A DNA stretch of 64,000 nt from Yaniella flava (GCF_039529295.1 NZ_BAAAMN010000048.1:62001-126000); one strand, 5' to 3'; shown: positions 26,796 to 36,133, counted from the stretch's first letter. Program-made: numbers and translations. Notes: a model not told the origin generated them from the letters alone.

Positions 26796-27289
26796 AAGCA
26801 TTTCCCGCACACATTGCATTCCAACCCGTCAGGTCCGAGCTGGCCACCTACCGGCAGATCCACAACCTGATCAGCCTGGTCATCTATGTGGGAATTCTCG
26901 GTGGGTCCGCCGCGCTAATCAGTGCACTCTCGGATCCCGGCTGGTGGCACATCCTGTTCTACATTCCCGCCATCTGGATTCTGATCCACTGCGTGGTGCG
27001 TATTTTTATCATCCCGCATCAAGTTCGCATCCACGGTTGGTCGGAACAATCCGATGACATTCTGATCCGCAGCGGCGCGATCTTCCGGGCGCATACGGCC
27101 GTGCCGTATGGACGGTTGCAGTTCGTCACCGTGCGTCAGGGACCATTGCAACGAAAATTCGACCTGGCCGATGTATCGATCACGACCGCGGGGTCCAAAG
27201 CGGCGATACACGGCCTACCAACTCGAGAAGCCACTCGGCTGCGCGATGACCTGTCGTCCCGCGGTTACGCGCGGCTGGCGGGACTCTAA
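26792..27289 (+). CDS. Bacterial PH domain (bPH2) membrane protein, small copy B
   Basis: 165 residues with the same architecture as the gene at 24613: two helices (about 26-45, 52-73) and one bPH2 domain. Aligned blocks QVRIHGWSEQSDDILIRSGA and YGRLQFVTVRQGPLQRKFDL match the copy-A blocks nearly residue by residue, and both end in RGYARLA. This is a duplicate placed on the other side of the large PH gene. Divergence is substantial, so the duplication is not recent. Confidence 0.8.
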   Translation: MKAFPAHIAFQPVRSELATYRQIHNLISLVIYVGILGGSAALISALSDPGWWHILFYIPAIWILIHCVVRIFIIPHQVRIHGWSEQSDDILIRSGAIFRAHTAVPYGRLQFVTVRQGPLQRKFDLADVSITTAGSKAAIHGLPTREATRLRDDLSSRGYARLAGL

Positions 27290-27298
27290 GGGAGGGTC

Positions 27299-28207
27299 AT
27301 GAGCGTTGATGAACCACTGACCACCGAGGCCATCGGTCAACCAAACCGTCTAGGCATCGGCATCATCGGGGCCGGACGCGTCGGTGGCGTCCTCGGGTTG
27401 GCACTGCAGCGCGCTGGTCACACGATCACAGCGGTCCACGCGGTCTCGGATGCCTCCGTCGGGCGTGCAGAAACCTTGCTACCCGATGTGCCGATTATCG
27501 AGATACCAGACATATTGCGCCGCTCCGAGGCCGTGATTTTTGCGGTCCCCGACGACGTCCTAGAGTCCCTGGTGGCCGGGCTAGCCGAAGCCGGACACAT
27601 CCAAACCGGTCATCTGCTCGTCCACACGTCTGGTCGGTACGGCACCGACGTCATGCAGTCGGTGCGTGAGCACGGCGCCATTCCGGTGGCCATTCATCCC
27701 GCCATGACGTTCTCCGGGCTGTCACTAGATGCCGACCGGTTACAGAACACGGCGTTTGGTATTACCGCGGACGCGGTCGTGGCACCGATCGCCGAGGCGC
27801 TCGTCGTCGAGATGGGCGGCATCCCCGTCACCATTCCAGAAGCCGCCCGACCCGTCTACCATGCTGCGATGGCGCACGCGTCGAATCACCTGGTCACCCT
27901 GACGGCACAAGCTCAGGCCATGCTGACGGCTGCCGGTATCGACCAAGCGCCCAAACTCGTGGGCAACCTGATGAGCGCAAGCCTGGAAAATGCGCTATCC
28001 AATGGCGACCAAGCACTCACTGGCCCGGTATCGCGCGGTGATACCGGCACGGTTGCCAAACACGTCGAAACACTCAAAGCGCTCGATGACCAAGACCTGT
28101 TCGAAACCTATCGCGCCATGGCGGTGGCTACTGCCCGTCGGGCACATCGTGCAGGGTTCATCAACGCGGCCAAACTCGAAGAACTCCAGCACGTGCTCGA
28201 GGTCTGA
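27299..28207 (+). CDS. Rossmann-fold / DUF2520 oxidoreductase-like protein
   Basis: 302 residues. N-terminal NAD(P)-binding Rossmann domain with IGIIGAGRVGGVLGLALQRA (GxGxxG) and, in the second half, the DUF2520 helical domain (VYHAAMAHASNHLVTLTAQA; later LTGPVSRGDTGTVAKHVETL). GGAGG sits directly upstream of ATG 27299. The gene is 58 bases before panC. DUF2520 proteins next to pan genes include the PanG-type ketopantoate reductases described in some bacteria, so an NADPH-dependent ketopantoate reductase role is plausible, but this is inference from context. Confidence 0.75.
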   Translation: MSVDEPLTTEAIGQPNRLGIGIIGAGRVGGVLGLALQRAGHTITAVHAVSDASVGRAETLLPDVPIIEIPDILRRSEAVIFAVPDDVLESLVAGLAEAGHIQTGHLLVHTSGRYGTDVMQSVREHGAIPVAIHPAMTFSGLSLDADRLQNTAFGITADAVVAPIAEALVVEMGGIPVTIPEAARPVYHAAMAHASNHLVTLTAQAQAMLTAAGIDQAPKLVGNLMSASLENALSNGDQALTGPVSRGDTGTVAKHVETLKALDDQDLFETYRAMAVATARRAHRAGFINAAKLEELQHVLEV

Positions 28208-28264
28208 AACACCACGGGCCAGCAGATCTCAACCACCGGCGCATCCGAGACTAGACTGTCTGAC

Positions 28265-29179
28265 GTGACAGACCAACAAGCCCAACTGGTAACCACCACT
28301 CAAGCTGCGCGAGACCTTATCGCCGCAACGGTCGCCGAGGCGATCGCGGACGGCAAGCCCAACCCGACGGTTGGCCTGGTGCCCACCATGGGCGCCCTGC
28401 ATGACGGCCACGGGGCGCTGTTCGAACAGGCCCGCGCCGAAAATGATGTGGTCATCGCCTCGATCTTCGTCAACCCACTGCAATTTGACCGCGACGAAGA
28501 CTTTGAAAACTATCCGAGCACCCTGAACGCCGACCTCGAATTGGTCACGCGCTACGGTGGCGACATCGTCTTCGCCCCGGACACCCAGCACATGTACCCC
28601 GGCTACCCGGACGCCCCACAGATCCGCGTGAGTGCCGGAGAAATGGGCCGCATGTTTGAAGGCGCGTCACGGCCCGGCCACTTCGACGGCGTGTGCACCG
28701 TGGTGGCGAAACTGTGGAACATTCTCATCCCACCGGCGCCGGCACAATTCCGCAGCTATTTCGGGCAAAAAGATGCGCAACAGTTAGCGATCGTGACCCG
28801 CATGGCCCGGGACTTAAACACCGATGTGGCGATCCGTGCCGTTGATCTGGTTCGTGCCCCTTCTGGGCTGGCGCTGTCGTCGCGCAATGTCAGACTCGAT
28901 GATCACGGCATGGAAAACGCCCTGGGATTATCCAAGGCACTGCACTATTTGGCCGACCAAGCAGCCGCCGGGGTGCCCCTTGATATTGCAGCGGCCAGAG
29001 ACATCATTCGAGCACAAGAAAACGTCGAATTAGACTATTTGGAGATCGTCGATCCGGCTACCTTAGCGTCCCTGACACCACAGCAACTTGCCACCCCGCT
29101 GGCAAGCGAAGCCCTCGCGCTGGTGGCAGCTTGGGTCCCGCCGGTGAGACTGATCGACAACATGTTGTTAGCGCCGTAG
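28265..29179 (+). CDS. panC: Pantothenate synthetase
   Basis: Ligates pantoate and beta-alanine with ATP to form pantothenate. 304 residues with the nucleotidyl transferase signatures VGLVPTMGALHDGHGALFEQ (HIGH-like), SIFVNPLQFDRDEDFENYPS, YFGQKDAQQLAIVTRM and SGLALSSRNVRL (KMSKS-like SSRN). GTG 28265 follows TAGACT by exactly seven bases and has no ribosome site, the same geometry as lysS. No panB or panD is present nearby. Confidence 0.95.
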   Translation: MTDQQAQLVTTTQAARDLIAATVAEAIADGKPNPTVGLVPTMGALHDGHGALFEQARAENDVVIASIFVNPLQFDRDEDFENYPSTLNADLELVTRYGGDIVFAPDTQHMYPGYPDAPQIRVSAGEMGRMFEGASRPGHFDGVCTVVAKLWNILIPPAPAQFRSYFGQKDAQQLAIVTRMARDLNTDVAIRAVDLVRAPSGLALSSRNVRLDDHGMENALGLSKALHYLADQAAAGVPLDIAAARDIIRAQENVELDYLEIVDPATLASLTPQQLATPLASEALALVAAWVPPVRLIDNMLLAP

Positions 29180-29239
29180 GCTACCCATCACATACCGGAC
29201 TGATTTCTTAGCAACCGGAACGATTTCGCAAGGAGACGC

Positions 29240-31258
29240 GTGACAAGCACAGCACCAAAACCGACCCAGGATCTTTATCGACACGTCAACGGTGAATGGA
29301 TGGATTCCAACACCGTCCCGGCAGATCGCGGCACATATGGCGCGTTCATGGAATTGCACGACCAGTCCGAAATAGCAGTCCACGACATTCTGAAATCTGC
29401 GGCACAAGACCTTTCGAAAAAACAGCTTCGCAAACCGATTTCTGCGGAACATACCGATGACGGAGCAAAAGCCCGCATCGGTGCCCTGTATGCCGCGATG
29501 ATGGATGAAGAAACCATCGAAGCCCTGGGTGTGACCCCGCTGTGGGAGACCCTGGATGAAGTCTCTGATATCTCGAGCACAGCAGAATTCTTGGAAACCA
29601 CCGGCAAATTGGAACGCGAAGGCGTCGTCGGTGGTCCCGTCGGCACCGGAGCGATGCCCGATGCCGGCAATCCCGAACGGGTGCTGCTGCACATGATCCA
29701 AAGTGGACTCGGTCTGCCCGATGAATCGTACTATCGGGAAGAAAAATTTAGCGACATCGTCGAGGCGTATCGGACCTATGTGGAAACGCTCTTCTTGCTC
29801 TCCGGGCTGGCCCCAACCGAAAAGCGCGCTCGCAAGATGGCCAAGCGCGTCATCGATCTGGAAACCAAAATTGCCGCAAAGCACTGGGACATCGTCTCGG
29901 TGCGAGATGCCGTCAAACGCTACAACCTCTATGACCGTGACACCCTGCTAGAGAAGTTCCCATCGGGTATTCACTGGTTGACCGGCATGAACATGGCTCC
30001 GGGACAAGCACACGAAAACCGTTCCGAAGAGATTGTCGTGTGGCAGCCCGACTTTTTGACCGGTTTGGAAGAATTGCTGGATTCTGAGCCCATTAAATCC
30101 TGGCGCACCTGGCTGAAACTGCACATCATTTCCTCTCACGCACCATTCTTGTCGGATGACTTTGTCCAAGCGAACTTCGAGTTCAGCAAAGTGCTCTCGG
30201 GTACCGAAGAGCTCCGTCCGCGGTGGAAGCGCGCCGTTGGTCTGGTGAACTCGAGCCTGGGCGAAGACGTGGGCCGTCTCTATGTTGCCCAGCACTACAC
30301 CGAATCGCATCGTGCGGATATGGATAAGCTCGTCGACGCACTGCAGCAGGCCTACCACGCATCAATCTCTGAACTGCCGTGGATGGGCGAGGAAACCCGA
30401 CAGCGTGCACTCGAGAAGCTGGCCAAGTTCAACCCGATGGTCGGCTACCCGGTGAAATGGCACAACTACTCTGATATTGCCGTGGATGCCAGCGATCTTG
30501 TGGCCACCCTGGATCGTATTTCGGCACACGACGTGGAAGATAACCTCTCCAAAATTGAAAAGGGCCCGGACCCAGAAGAATGGCACATGAGCCCGCAGAC
30601 GGTGAATGCATACTATTCACCATTAGAGAATGCGATCGTGTTCCCCGCAGCTATCTTGCAGCCACCATTCTTCTCACCCGACGCCACCCCGGCACAGAAC
30701 TTTGGTGGCATCGGTGCTGTCATCGGTCACGAAATTGGTCACGGTTTCGATGATCAAGGCTCACAGTATGACGGTGATGGTGCGCTCAATGATTGGTGGA
30801 CCGATGAAGATCGCGCTGCGTTCACTCAACGCACCGAATCGCTGGTGGATCAGTACAAAGTACTGGCACCGACTGAAGCACCAGAACACAACGTCAACGG
30901 TGAACTCACCCTCGGGGAGAACATCGGCGACCTGGGCGGCCTAGGCATCAGCCATAAGGCACTGTATCTGTACTTGGAACAGCACCCTGAGGCAGTCACA
31001 GCACAAGGTCTGGATCCGAACGATGCCGATGATCGACAAGCGATCGATCGGCAGTTCTTTGAGTCCTGGGCTTCGGTATGGCGTCAACTCATCCGTCCAG
31101 AAGCCGCGGTGACTCGCGTGTCAACGGACCCGCACTCACCCAATGAGTTCCGTTCCAACCAGGTCGTCAAAAACCTTGACGCGTTCCATGCTGCCTACGG
31201 CACCACACCCGAGGATGAGATGTGGTTAGCACCTGCAGAACGCGTGACGATCTGGTAA
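29240..31258 (+). CDS. M13 family zinc metallopeptidase (PepO/neprilysin type)
   Basis: 672-residue M13 peptidase, cytoplasmic (no signal peptide), likely cleaving short peptides. The N-terminal cap domain begins DLYRHVNGEWMDSN. The catalytic domain has VNAYYSPLENAIVFPAAILQ (substrate-binding N-A-Y), zinc motif HEIGH in VIGHEIGHGFDDQGSQYD, the third ligand block GELTLGENIGDLGG, and a C-terminal RSNQVVKNLDAFHAAYG. Length matches actinobacterial PepO. GTG start with AAGGAG upstream. It is followed after 10 bases by a PEBP-family gene, probably the same transcript. Confidence 0.92.
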   Translation: MTSTAPKPTQDLYRHVNGEWMDSNTVPADRGTYGAFMELHDQSEIAVHDILKSAAQDLSKKQLRKPISAEHTDDGAKARIGALYAAMMDEETIEALGVTPLWETLDEVSDISSTAEFLETTGKLEREGVVGGPVGTGAMPDAGNPERVLLHMIQSGLGLPDESYYREEKFSDIVEAYRTYVETLFLLSGLAPTEKRARKMAKRVIDLETKIAAKHWDIVSVRDAVKRYNLYDRDTLLEKFPSGIHWLTGMNMAPGQAHENRSEEIVVWQPDFLTGLEELLDSEPIKSWRTWLKLHIISSHAPFLSDDFVQANFEFSKVLSGTEELRPRWKRAVGLVNSSLGEDVGRLYVAQHYTESHRADMDKLVDALQQAYHASISELPWMGEETRQRALEKLAKFNPMVGYPVKWHNYSDIAVDASDLVATLDRISAHDVEDNLSKIEKGPDPEEWHMSPQTVNAYYSPLENAIVFPAAILQPPFFSPDATPAQNFGGIGAVIGHEIGHGFDDQGSQYDGDGALNDWWTDEDRAAFTQRTESLVDQYKVLAPTEAPEHNVNGELTLGENIGDLGGLGISHKALYLYLEQHPEAVTAQGLDPNDADDRQAIDRQFFESWASVWRQLIRPEAAVTRVSTDPHSPNEFRSNQVVKNLDAFHAAYGTTPEDEMWLAPAERVTIW

Positions 31259-31268
31259 AACCGTAGTC

Positions 31269-31817
31269 ATGAGCTTTGATCCTTATGCACCGCTACCCGA
31301 TTTGGTCCAGATGACGATGAGCAGCGAAGACTTCACCGACGGTGACCGGCTGCCAACGCGGTCGGTCATGGAAAGTTTGGGCCTGGGCGGCAAAGACGAA
31401 GTGCCGCAGTTGTCATGGGACAATATCCCAGAGGGCACCAAGACCTTTGCGCTGACCTGTCTTGATCCGGATGCGCCAACGGCCAGCGGGTTCTGGCACA
31501 TGTCGGCCTTCAATATTCCGGCGACGGTCACCTCGCTGCCGGGTGGCGCCGTCGCCTGGGGTACCATCGACTGGTCGGCATTTGGCGTGTCCGGTGCAGA
31601 CCAGGGTCCGATTTTCGTCAAGAACGACCGCAACGTGGCGGGTTATACCGGTGCTGCGCCACCGGAAGGTCACCCAGACCACCGCTACATGTTCGTCATT
31701 CACGCTGTCGGCACCGAACTTGAACTCGGCAACGATGCCACCCCGGCCCAGGTTGGTTTCAACCTGTTCAAACACGCCATCGGCCGCGGTCGAATTACCG
31801 GTGTCTTCGGGCGCTAG
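31269..31817 (+). CDS. YbhB/YbcL family PEBP (Raf kinase inhibitor-like) protein
   Basis: 182-residue phosphatidylethanolamine-binding-protein fold, cytosolic. Family blocks: PQLSWDNIPEGTKTFALTCL with DPDAP (the ligand-pocket DPDxP), SGFWHMSAFNIP, GYTGAAPPEGHPDHRYMFVI (the GxxPPxGxxHRY motif) and the C-terminal GRITGVFGR. Molecular function in bacteria is unknown. It is the last gene of the unit starting with the M13 peptidase, ended by the hairpin at 31846. Confidence 0.9.
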   Translation: MSFDPYAPLPDLVQMTMSSEDFTDGDRLPTRSVMESLGLGGKDEVPQLSWDNIPEGTKTFALTCLDPDAPTASGFWHMSAFNIPATVTSLPGGAVAWGTIDWSAFGVSGADQGPIFVKNDRNVAGYTGAAPPEGHPDHRYMFVIHAVGTELELGNDATPAQVGFNLFKHAIGRGRITGVFGR

Positions 31818-31845
31818 CACGGCACGTATATCGCACTCAAAAACA

Positions 31846-31882
31846 ACTGTGGCCGCAACCTGCGAAAGGTTGCGGCCACAGT
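31846..31882. terminator. Strong bidirectional terminator
   Basis: Perfect 15-bp stem (ACTGTGGCCGCAACC / GGTTGCGGCCACAGT) with a seven-base loop TGCGAAA, lying between the convergent PEBP and gabT genes. On the minus strand the stem is followed by TTGTTTTTG, a good T tract, so it is an efficient terminator for gabT and probably also stops the plus-strand unit. Confidence 0.85.
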
Positions 31883-31900
31883 CAATTCAGGTAGTCGGGA

Positions 31901-33229
31901 TTACTTGGTCTGCGCCAGAATATCGGTAATGACGCTCAAGCCTTCTTGCAGCAGATCTTCGTCTATGACTACAGGTGGCAAGAACCGCAGCACGTTGCCG
32001 TAGGTTCCGGCGGTCAGTGTGATGACGCCCTGCTTGCGTGCCTCCACGGCGATCTCATTGACCAGCTTGGCTAGTGGTTCTTTGGTTTCCGGATCGACGA
32101 ATTCAATGGCCATCATCGCACCGCGACCGCGAATGTCACCCACCCGAGCATCGTCCTTTTGGATTCTGGTGAAGTGCTCGGTGATGAGCTCGCCGATGCG
32201 GTTTGCTTTCGCCGACAGTTCTTCTTCTTCCATGACTTCGAGTGAGGCCAGGGCGGCAGCAACAGCCACTGGGTTGCCACCGTAGGTGCCGCCCAGACCA
32301 CCGGCGTGGACGGCGTCCATGACGTCAGCGCGGCCGGTTACCGCCGACAGCGGCATACCACCGGCGATGCCCTTGGCCAGTGTGATCAGATCTGGTTCGA
32401 TGCCCTCGGTGGTGGAGGCAAACCAGTCACCGGTCCGGGCAAAACCGGTTTGGACCTCGTCGGCGATAAACAGCACGTTGTTGGCTTTACACCACTCAAC
32501 AATCTTGGCCAAAAAGCCCTCAGCCGGCACGATGAAGCCACCTTCACCCTGGATAGGTTCCATGATCACCGCGGCCAACTGGTTGGCGCCGATCTGCGTT
32601 TCCAATGATTCGATGGTACGGGCCGCGGCCTGTGCACCCGTCAGGCCGTCGCGGTACGGGTAGGATCCAGGCACTCGGTAGGTTTCGGACGCGAATGGCC
32701 CAAACGATTCTTTATACGGCATGTTCTTGGCGGTCAGCCCCATGGTCAGCGTGGTGCGACCGTGGTAAGCGTTATCGAACGCCGCAATGGCCTGCTTGCC
32801 GGTGTATGCGCGAGCCACTTTGACAGCATTTTCGACGGCTTCAGCACCCGAGTTCAATAGTACGGTGCGTGTTTGACCGGAGATTGGCACCAGCCCATCG
32901 AGGCGTTGTGCCAACTGCACGTAGGACTCATACGGGGTGACCATGAAGCAGGTGTGGGTAAAGTCCGCGACTTGTTCTTGCACAGCTTGAACAATTTTTG
33001 GATGCGATGCACCGACCGTGGTCACAGCGATCCCCGCGCCTAGGTCAATGAGACGGTTGCCATCAACATCCTCGACGATGCCGCCTTCAGCACGAGCAGC
33101 AAACGCCGGTGTGGAGGGGCTGACAGCCTTTGGAACATACGTTTCAAGGCGTTCATGCAGTTCACGGGCTTTAGGGCCGGGGAGTTCGGTGACGAGTTTG
33201 CGAGACTGATCTAGCGGTTCACGCGACAT
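31901..33229 (-). CDS. gabT: 4-aminobutyrate aminotransferase
   Basis: Class III PLP-dependent aminotransferase, moving the amino group of GABA to 2-oxoglutarate. 442 residues. Visible: LIDLGAGIAVTTVGASHPKI, the phosphate-binding LNSGAEAVENAVKVARA, EPIQGEGGFIVPAEGFL, IADEVQTGFARTG, and the PLP lysine in ITLAKGIAGGMPLSAVTGRA. TAAGGA precedes the ATG. No succinate-semialdehyde dehydrogenase or GABA permease is adjacent. The divergent LysR gene is the likely regulator. Confidence 0.93.
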   Translation of the reverse strand: MSREPLDQSRKLVTELPGPKARELHERLETYVPKAVSPSTPAFAARAEGGIVEDVDGNRLIDLGAGIAVTTVGASHPKIVQAVQEQVADFTHTCFMVTPYESYVQLAQRLDGLVPISGQTRTVLLNSGAEAVENAVKVARAYTGKQAIAAFDNAYHGRTTLTMGLTAKNMPYKESFGPFASETYRVPGSYPYRDGLTGAQAAARTIESLETQIGANQLAAVIMEPIQGEGGFIVPAEGFLAKIVEWCKANNVLFIADEVQTGFARTGDWFASTTEGIEPDLITLAKGIAGGMPLSAVTGRADVMDAVHAGGLGGTYGGNPVAVAAALASLEVMEEEELSAKANRIGELITEHFTRIQKDDARVGDIRGRGAMMAIEFVDPETKEPLAKLVNEIAVEARKQGVITLTAGTYGNVLRFLPPVVIDEDLLQEGLSVITDILAQTK

Positions 33230-33338
33230 TCAATATTCCTTACGTAGCTGTAACAAGACTGGGTGCTTCGTTCATTATGAGACATCAGAGCTATGTGCGG
33301 CCAATAGAACCTTGTCATGATGGGTATGCTTAACCGGT

Positions 33339-34244
33339 ATGGACGAGCGATTACTGACAGCATTTCTGACGGTGGCTGAAACTCAGAACGTTTCAGTGGC
33401 TGCACGCCGCTTGAATATCACCCAGCCTGCGCTGTCTCGGCAATTACAAAAACTGCAGCGTCACCTCAAAGTGGCACTGTTGCAATCGCATCATTCCGGT
33501 GTGGGTCTCACCGCTGCAGGTGAAGAATTTTTGCCCGTCGCCCGGCGGTTAGTCGATGAGATGCGCAAGGCTGAATCGTTTGCACGCATGTTAGCCACCG
33601 GTGCATTTACCGAGATCACTTTCGCCGCACCGGGGACGACACTCATCGATATCGTGATCCCGTTCGTTGCCACCCTGGATTCGAAACAACTGCATTCGCA
33701 CGTTATAGAAACTCCGCTCGGAGCATCGTTGGAACAGGCGGTCAACACCGCAGATCTGGTGATCATGCCCTCGGAGCCGCCCCGTGATCTGGCCTCAATT
33801 GCTCTGGTGGAGCTCCCGGTGTGGGCTTATGTTGCGCCCGGCCATCCGTGGGCTGACCGTGACGAAATTTCGCTGGATGAGCTCGTGGAAGAACGGGTCG
33901 TGGTTGCCACCACCGACTTCATGTCGCGCAGGGTATTAGACGGCGCGGTTGATGTTGCCGGGCTGACCGTGCCACAAATTGTGGAAACGAATTCAGGCCG
34001 CGTTGCCCAGGCCCTCGTGGCGACGGGGAATGGGGTCGCCGTGGTCACCGAGGATGCGTTCTTCGGGTTGAAGCCGGCCAAAATTACTACGGGGCACCAC
34101 ATTTTATCTGTGTGGTTACACGCCGGTTGGCGAGCCGATCACTACGCTCTGGAACGTGTGCAAGAGCTCGCAGAGGAACTCGCGGCATTTGCACAAGCAC
34201 GGTATCCGGAACTCACCCCGGGCCCGATTGATCCACAACCTTGA
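33339..34244 (+). CDS. LysR-family transcriptional regulator
   Basis: 301 residues. N-terminal winged helix-turn-helix (AAETQNVSVAARRLNI-type; here VSVAARRLNITQPALSRQLQ, residues about 18-37) followed by a substrate-binding domain (from about residue 90). The gene is divergent from gabT with 109 bases between the start codons, the classical arrangement for LysR control of the neighbour, so it probably senses GABA or a related amine. TATGCT eight bases upstream of the ATG fits a leaderless promoter. Target and ligand are inferred from position only. Confidence 0.88.
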   Translation: MDERLLTAFLTVAETQNVSVAARRLNITQPALSRQLQKLQRHLKVALLQSHHSGVGLTAAGEEFLPVARRLVDEMRKAESFARMLATGAFTEITFAAPGTTLIDIVIPFVATLDSKQLHSHVIETPLGASLEQAVNTADLVIMPSEPPRDLASIALVELPVWAYVAPGHPWADRDEISLDELVEERVVVATTDFMSRRVLDGAVDVAGLTVPQIVETNSGRVAQALVATGNGVAVVTEDAFFGLKPAKITTGHHILSVWLHAGWRADHYALERVQELAEELAAFAQARYPELTPGPIDPQP

Positions 34245-34330
34245 GCGTGCTGGTGAGCCAAGGGCGATTAAACTGCACATGTCGGACATAACGAAACTCA
34301 GTGGGCCTGCGCCGGGCTAGACTACTAGGC

Positions 34331-35875
34331 GTGAGTACGACCAACGCAGCTAATGCCAACCCATCCGACGCCGAAGGCGCTACAAATACCCGTGATCAGC
34401 GAAAGGTTCGTCAGGCGAAACGCCAAGAACTGCTCGATGCCGGCATCCAGGCCTATCCGGTTGCGGTAGACCGCACCCATTCGCTGGCCGAGATTCGTGA
34501 AAAGTACCCGAACCTCGAAGCGGGCGAAGAAACCGGCGACATCGTGGCCGTGGCTGGTCGCGTCGTATTCCAACGCAATACCGGAAAACTCGCGTTCGTC
34601 ACGCTGCAAGAAGGCGGCGAAACCGGTGACCATCCACGTCTACAGGTCATGCTGTCCCAGGCCCGCGTGGGAGCAGAAGCCCTGGACTCATATAAGCACC
34701 TGGTCGACCTCGGTGACCACATCGCCGTCACCGGTGAAGTCATTACATCCAAACGCGGCGAGCTGTCGATCATGGCAGATACCTGGACCATGGCATCCAA
34801 AGCGCTGCGTCCACTGCCCGTACTGCACGCTGACCTGGCCGATGAGACCCGCGTGCGGCAGCGCTATGCCGATCTGATCGTGCGCCAAGAAGCCGCTGCA
34901 ATGGTGCATACTCGCTCGGGTGTGGTCCGTGCCGTCCGTCGTGCGCTCGAAGATCAGGGCTACATCGAAGTCGAAACGCCGATTTTGCAGCTGATTCACG
35001 GTGGGGCACAGGCTCGACCATTTGAAACACATCTCAATGCATTTGACCAGACGATGACGCTGCGTATTGCCACCGAGCTCTTCCTGAAGCGCGCCGTGGT
35101 CGGTGGCATCGACAAGATCTTTGAAATCGGACGGGTTTTCCGAAATGAGGGGGTGGATTCCACACACTCACCGGAGTTCACCATGCTGGAAGCCTACGAA
35201 GCATACTCCGATATGTATGGCATGGCCGAGCGCATTCGCGAAATCATTCTGTCGGCTGCCAACGCTGCCGGTGTCGGTCACGAGTTGATCACGCCAGAAG
35301 GCCAGACCGTGGTACTCGATAGCGAGTGGGAATGGAAAGAATTTTACCCCGCCATCTCCGAAACCGTCGGCCAGGATATTACACCCGACACCTCGGCAGA
35401 AGAACTGCGGGCCATCGCCGAGGCGAACAACGTTGAGGTTGACGAGCAGCTATCCGTTCAGCAGTTGGCGATGGAACTCTTCGACGAACTCGTGGAACCA
35501 CATATCGTCCAGCCAACATTTATTTATCACTACCCGCAAGCGGCCCAGCCACTTGCTCGCCCACACCGCGACGACCCGCGCATGGTGGAAGCCTGGGACC
35601 TGATTATTAACGGTTATGAGATCGGCACCGCATTTTCCGAACTTATTGACCCCGTTATCCAGCGCGAACGCCTGACTGCTCAATCCGATGCTGCAGCTGC
35701 TGGCGATGAAGAAGCTATGCAACTGGATCACGACTTCCTTCGGGCTCTAGAATATGGTGCACCCCCAACCGGCGGACTCGGTATGGGTGTTGATCGGTTG
35801 GTCATGTTGTTGACCGGCACCGGGATTCGTGAAACCATTTTGTTCCCGCTGCTGAAACCAGAAGGCGACGAGTAA
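34331..35875 (+). CDS. lysS: Lysyl-tRNA synthetase, class II
   Basis: Charges tRNA-Lys. 514 residues: N-terminal OB-fold anticodon-binding domain (about 60-165), then the class II core with motif 1 IEVETPILQLIHGGAQARPF, motif 2 FEIGRVFRNEGVDSTHSPEF, and motif 3 GLGMGVDRLVMLLTGTGIRE. GTG 34331 is chosen over the frame opening at 34301 because TAGACT lies exactly seven bases before it, the same promoter/start geometry as panC. The second helix-like block PHRDDPRMVEAWDLIINGYE is also family typical. Confidence 0.96.
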   Translation: MSTTNAANANPSDAEGATNTRDQRKVRQAKRQELLDAGIQAYPVAVDRTHSLAEIREKYPNLEAGEETGDIVAVAGRVVFQRNTGKLAFVTLQEGGETGDHPRLQVMLSQARVGAEALDSYKHLVDLGDHIAVTGEVITSKRGELSIMADTWTMASKALRPLPVLHADLADETRVRQRYADLIVRQEAAAMVHTRSGVVRAVRRALEDQGYIEVETPILQLIHGGAQARPFETHLNAFDQTMTLRIATELFLKRAVVGGIDKIFEIGRVFRNEGVDSTHSPEFTMLEAYEAYSDMYGMAERIREIILSAANAAGVGHELITPEGQTVVLDSEWEWKEFYPAISETVGQDITPDTSAEELRAIAEANNVEVDEQLSVQQLAMELFDELVEPHIVQPTFIYHYPQAAQPLARPHRDDPRMVEAWDLIINGYEIGTAFSELIDPVIQRERLTAQSDAAAAGDEEAMQLDHDFLRALEYGAPPTGGLGMGVDRLVMLLTGTGIRETILFPLLKPEGDE

Positions 35876-35884
35876 GGAGGCACT

Positions 35885-36103
35885 ATGGAAGTGTTCTGGG
35901 ATTATTTTGAAGTCCTTGCCCCATCCATTGGGCTGTTCTTTATCTTCTGGTTGGTTATGCGCTCGCTGTTTCGCGGGGATTCCGGTGAACGTGATGCCAA
36001 GCGGGATGCCGAAGAGCGTGAAGCGCAACTGTGGGCCCAGCGTCGTGCCGCAAAACAACAGGGTGTGGAAGACGAAGCCAACGCAACAGTAGAAAAGTTT
36101 TAG
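35885..36103 (+). CDS. Small single-span membrane protein
   Basis: 72 residues. Preceded by a very strong AAGGAGG site, so it is surely translated. One hydrophobic helix (about residues 11-27, APSIGLFFIFWLVMRSLF) then a highly charged, probably helical cytoplasmic tail (DAKRDAEEREAQLWAQRRAA). Short proteins of this shape occur after lysS in related actinobacteria, often near lsr2 and clpC. Function unknown. No lsr2 gene follows here. Confidence 0.7.
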   Translation: MEVFWDYFEVLAPSIGLFFIFWLVMRSLFRGDSGERDAKRDAEEREAQLWAQRRAAKQQGVEDEANATVEKF

Positions 36104-36107
36104 TCCG

Positions 36108-36133
36108 GGAATAACGCTGACTCAAAGCTGGTT
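36108..36133 (+). promoter_or_regulatory. SigH/SigR-type stress promoter for clpC
   Basis: GGAAT at 36108-36112 and GTT at 36131-36133 are separated by exactly 18 bases, matching the actinobacterial SigR/SigH consensus GGAAT-N18-GTT, with an extra G before the -35 (GGGAAT) as in strong sites. It stands about 180 bases upstream of clpC; SigH/SigR control of clpC is known in Streptomyces, Mycobacterium and Corynebacterium. One exact match of eight fixed bases could be chance. Confidence 0.55.
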
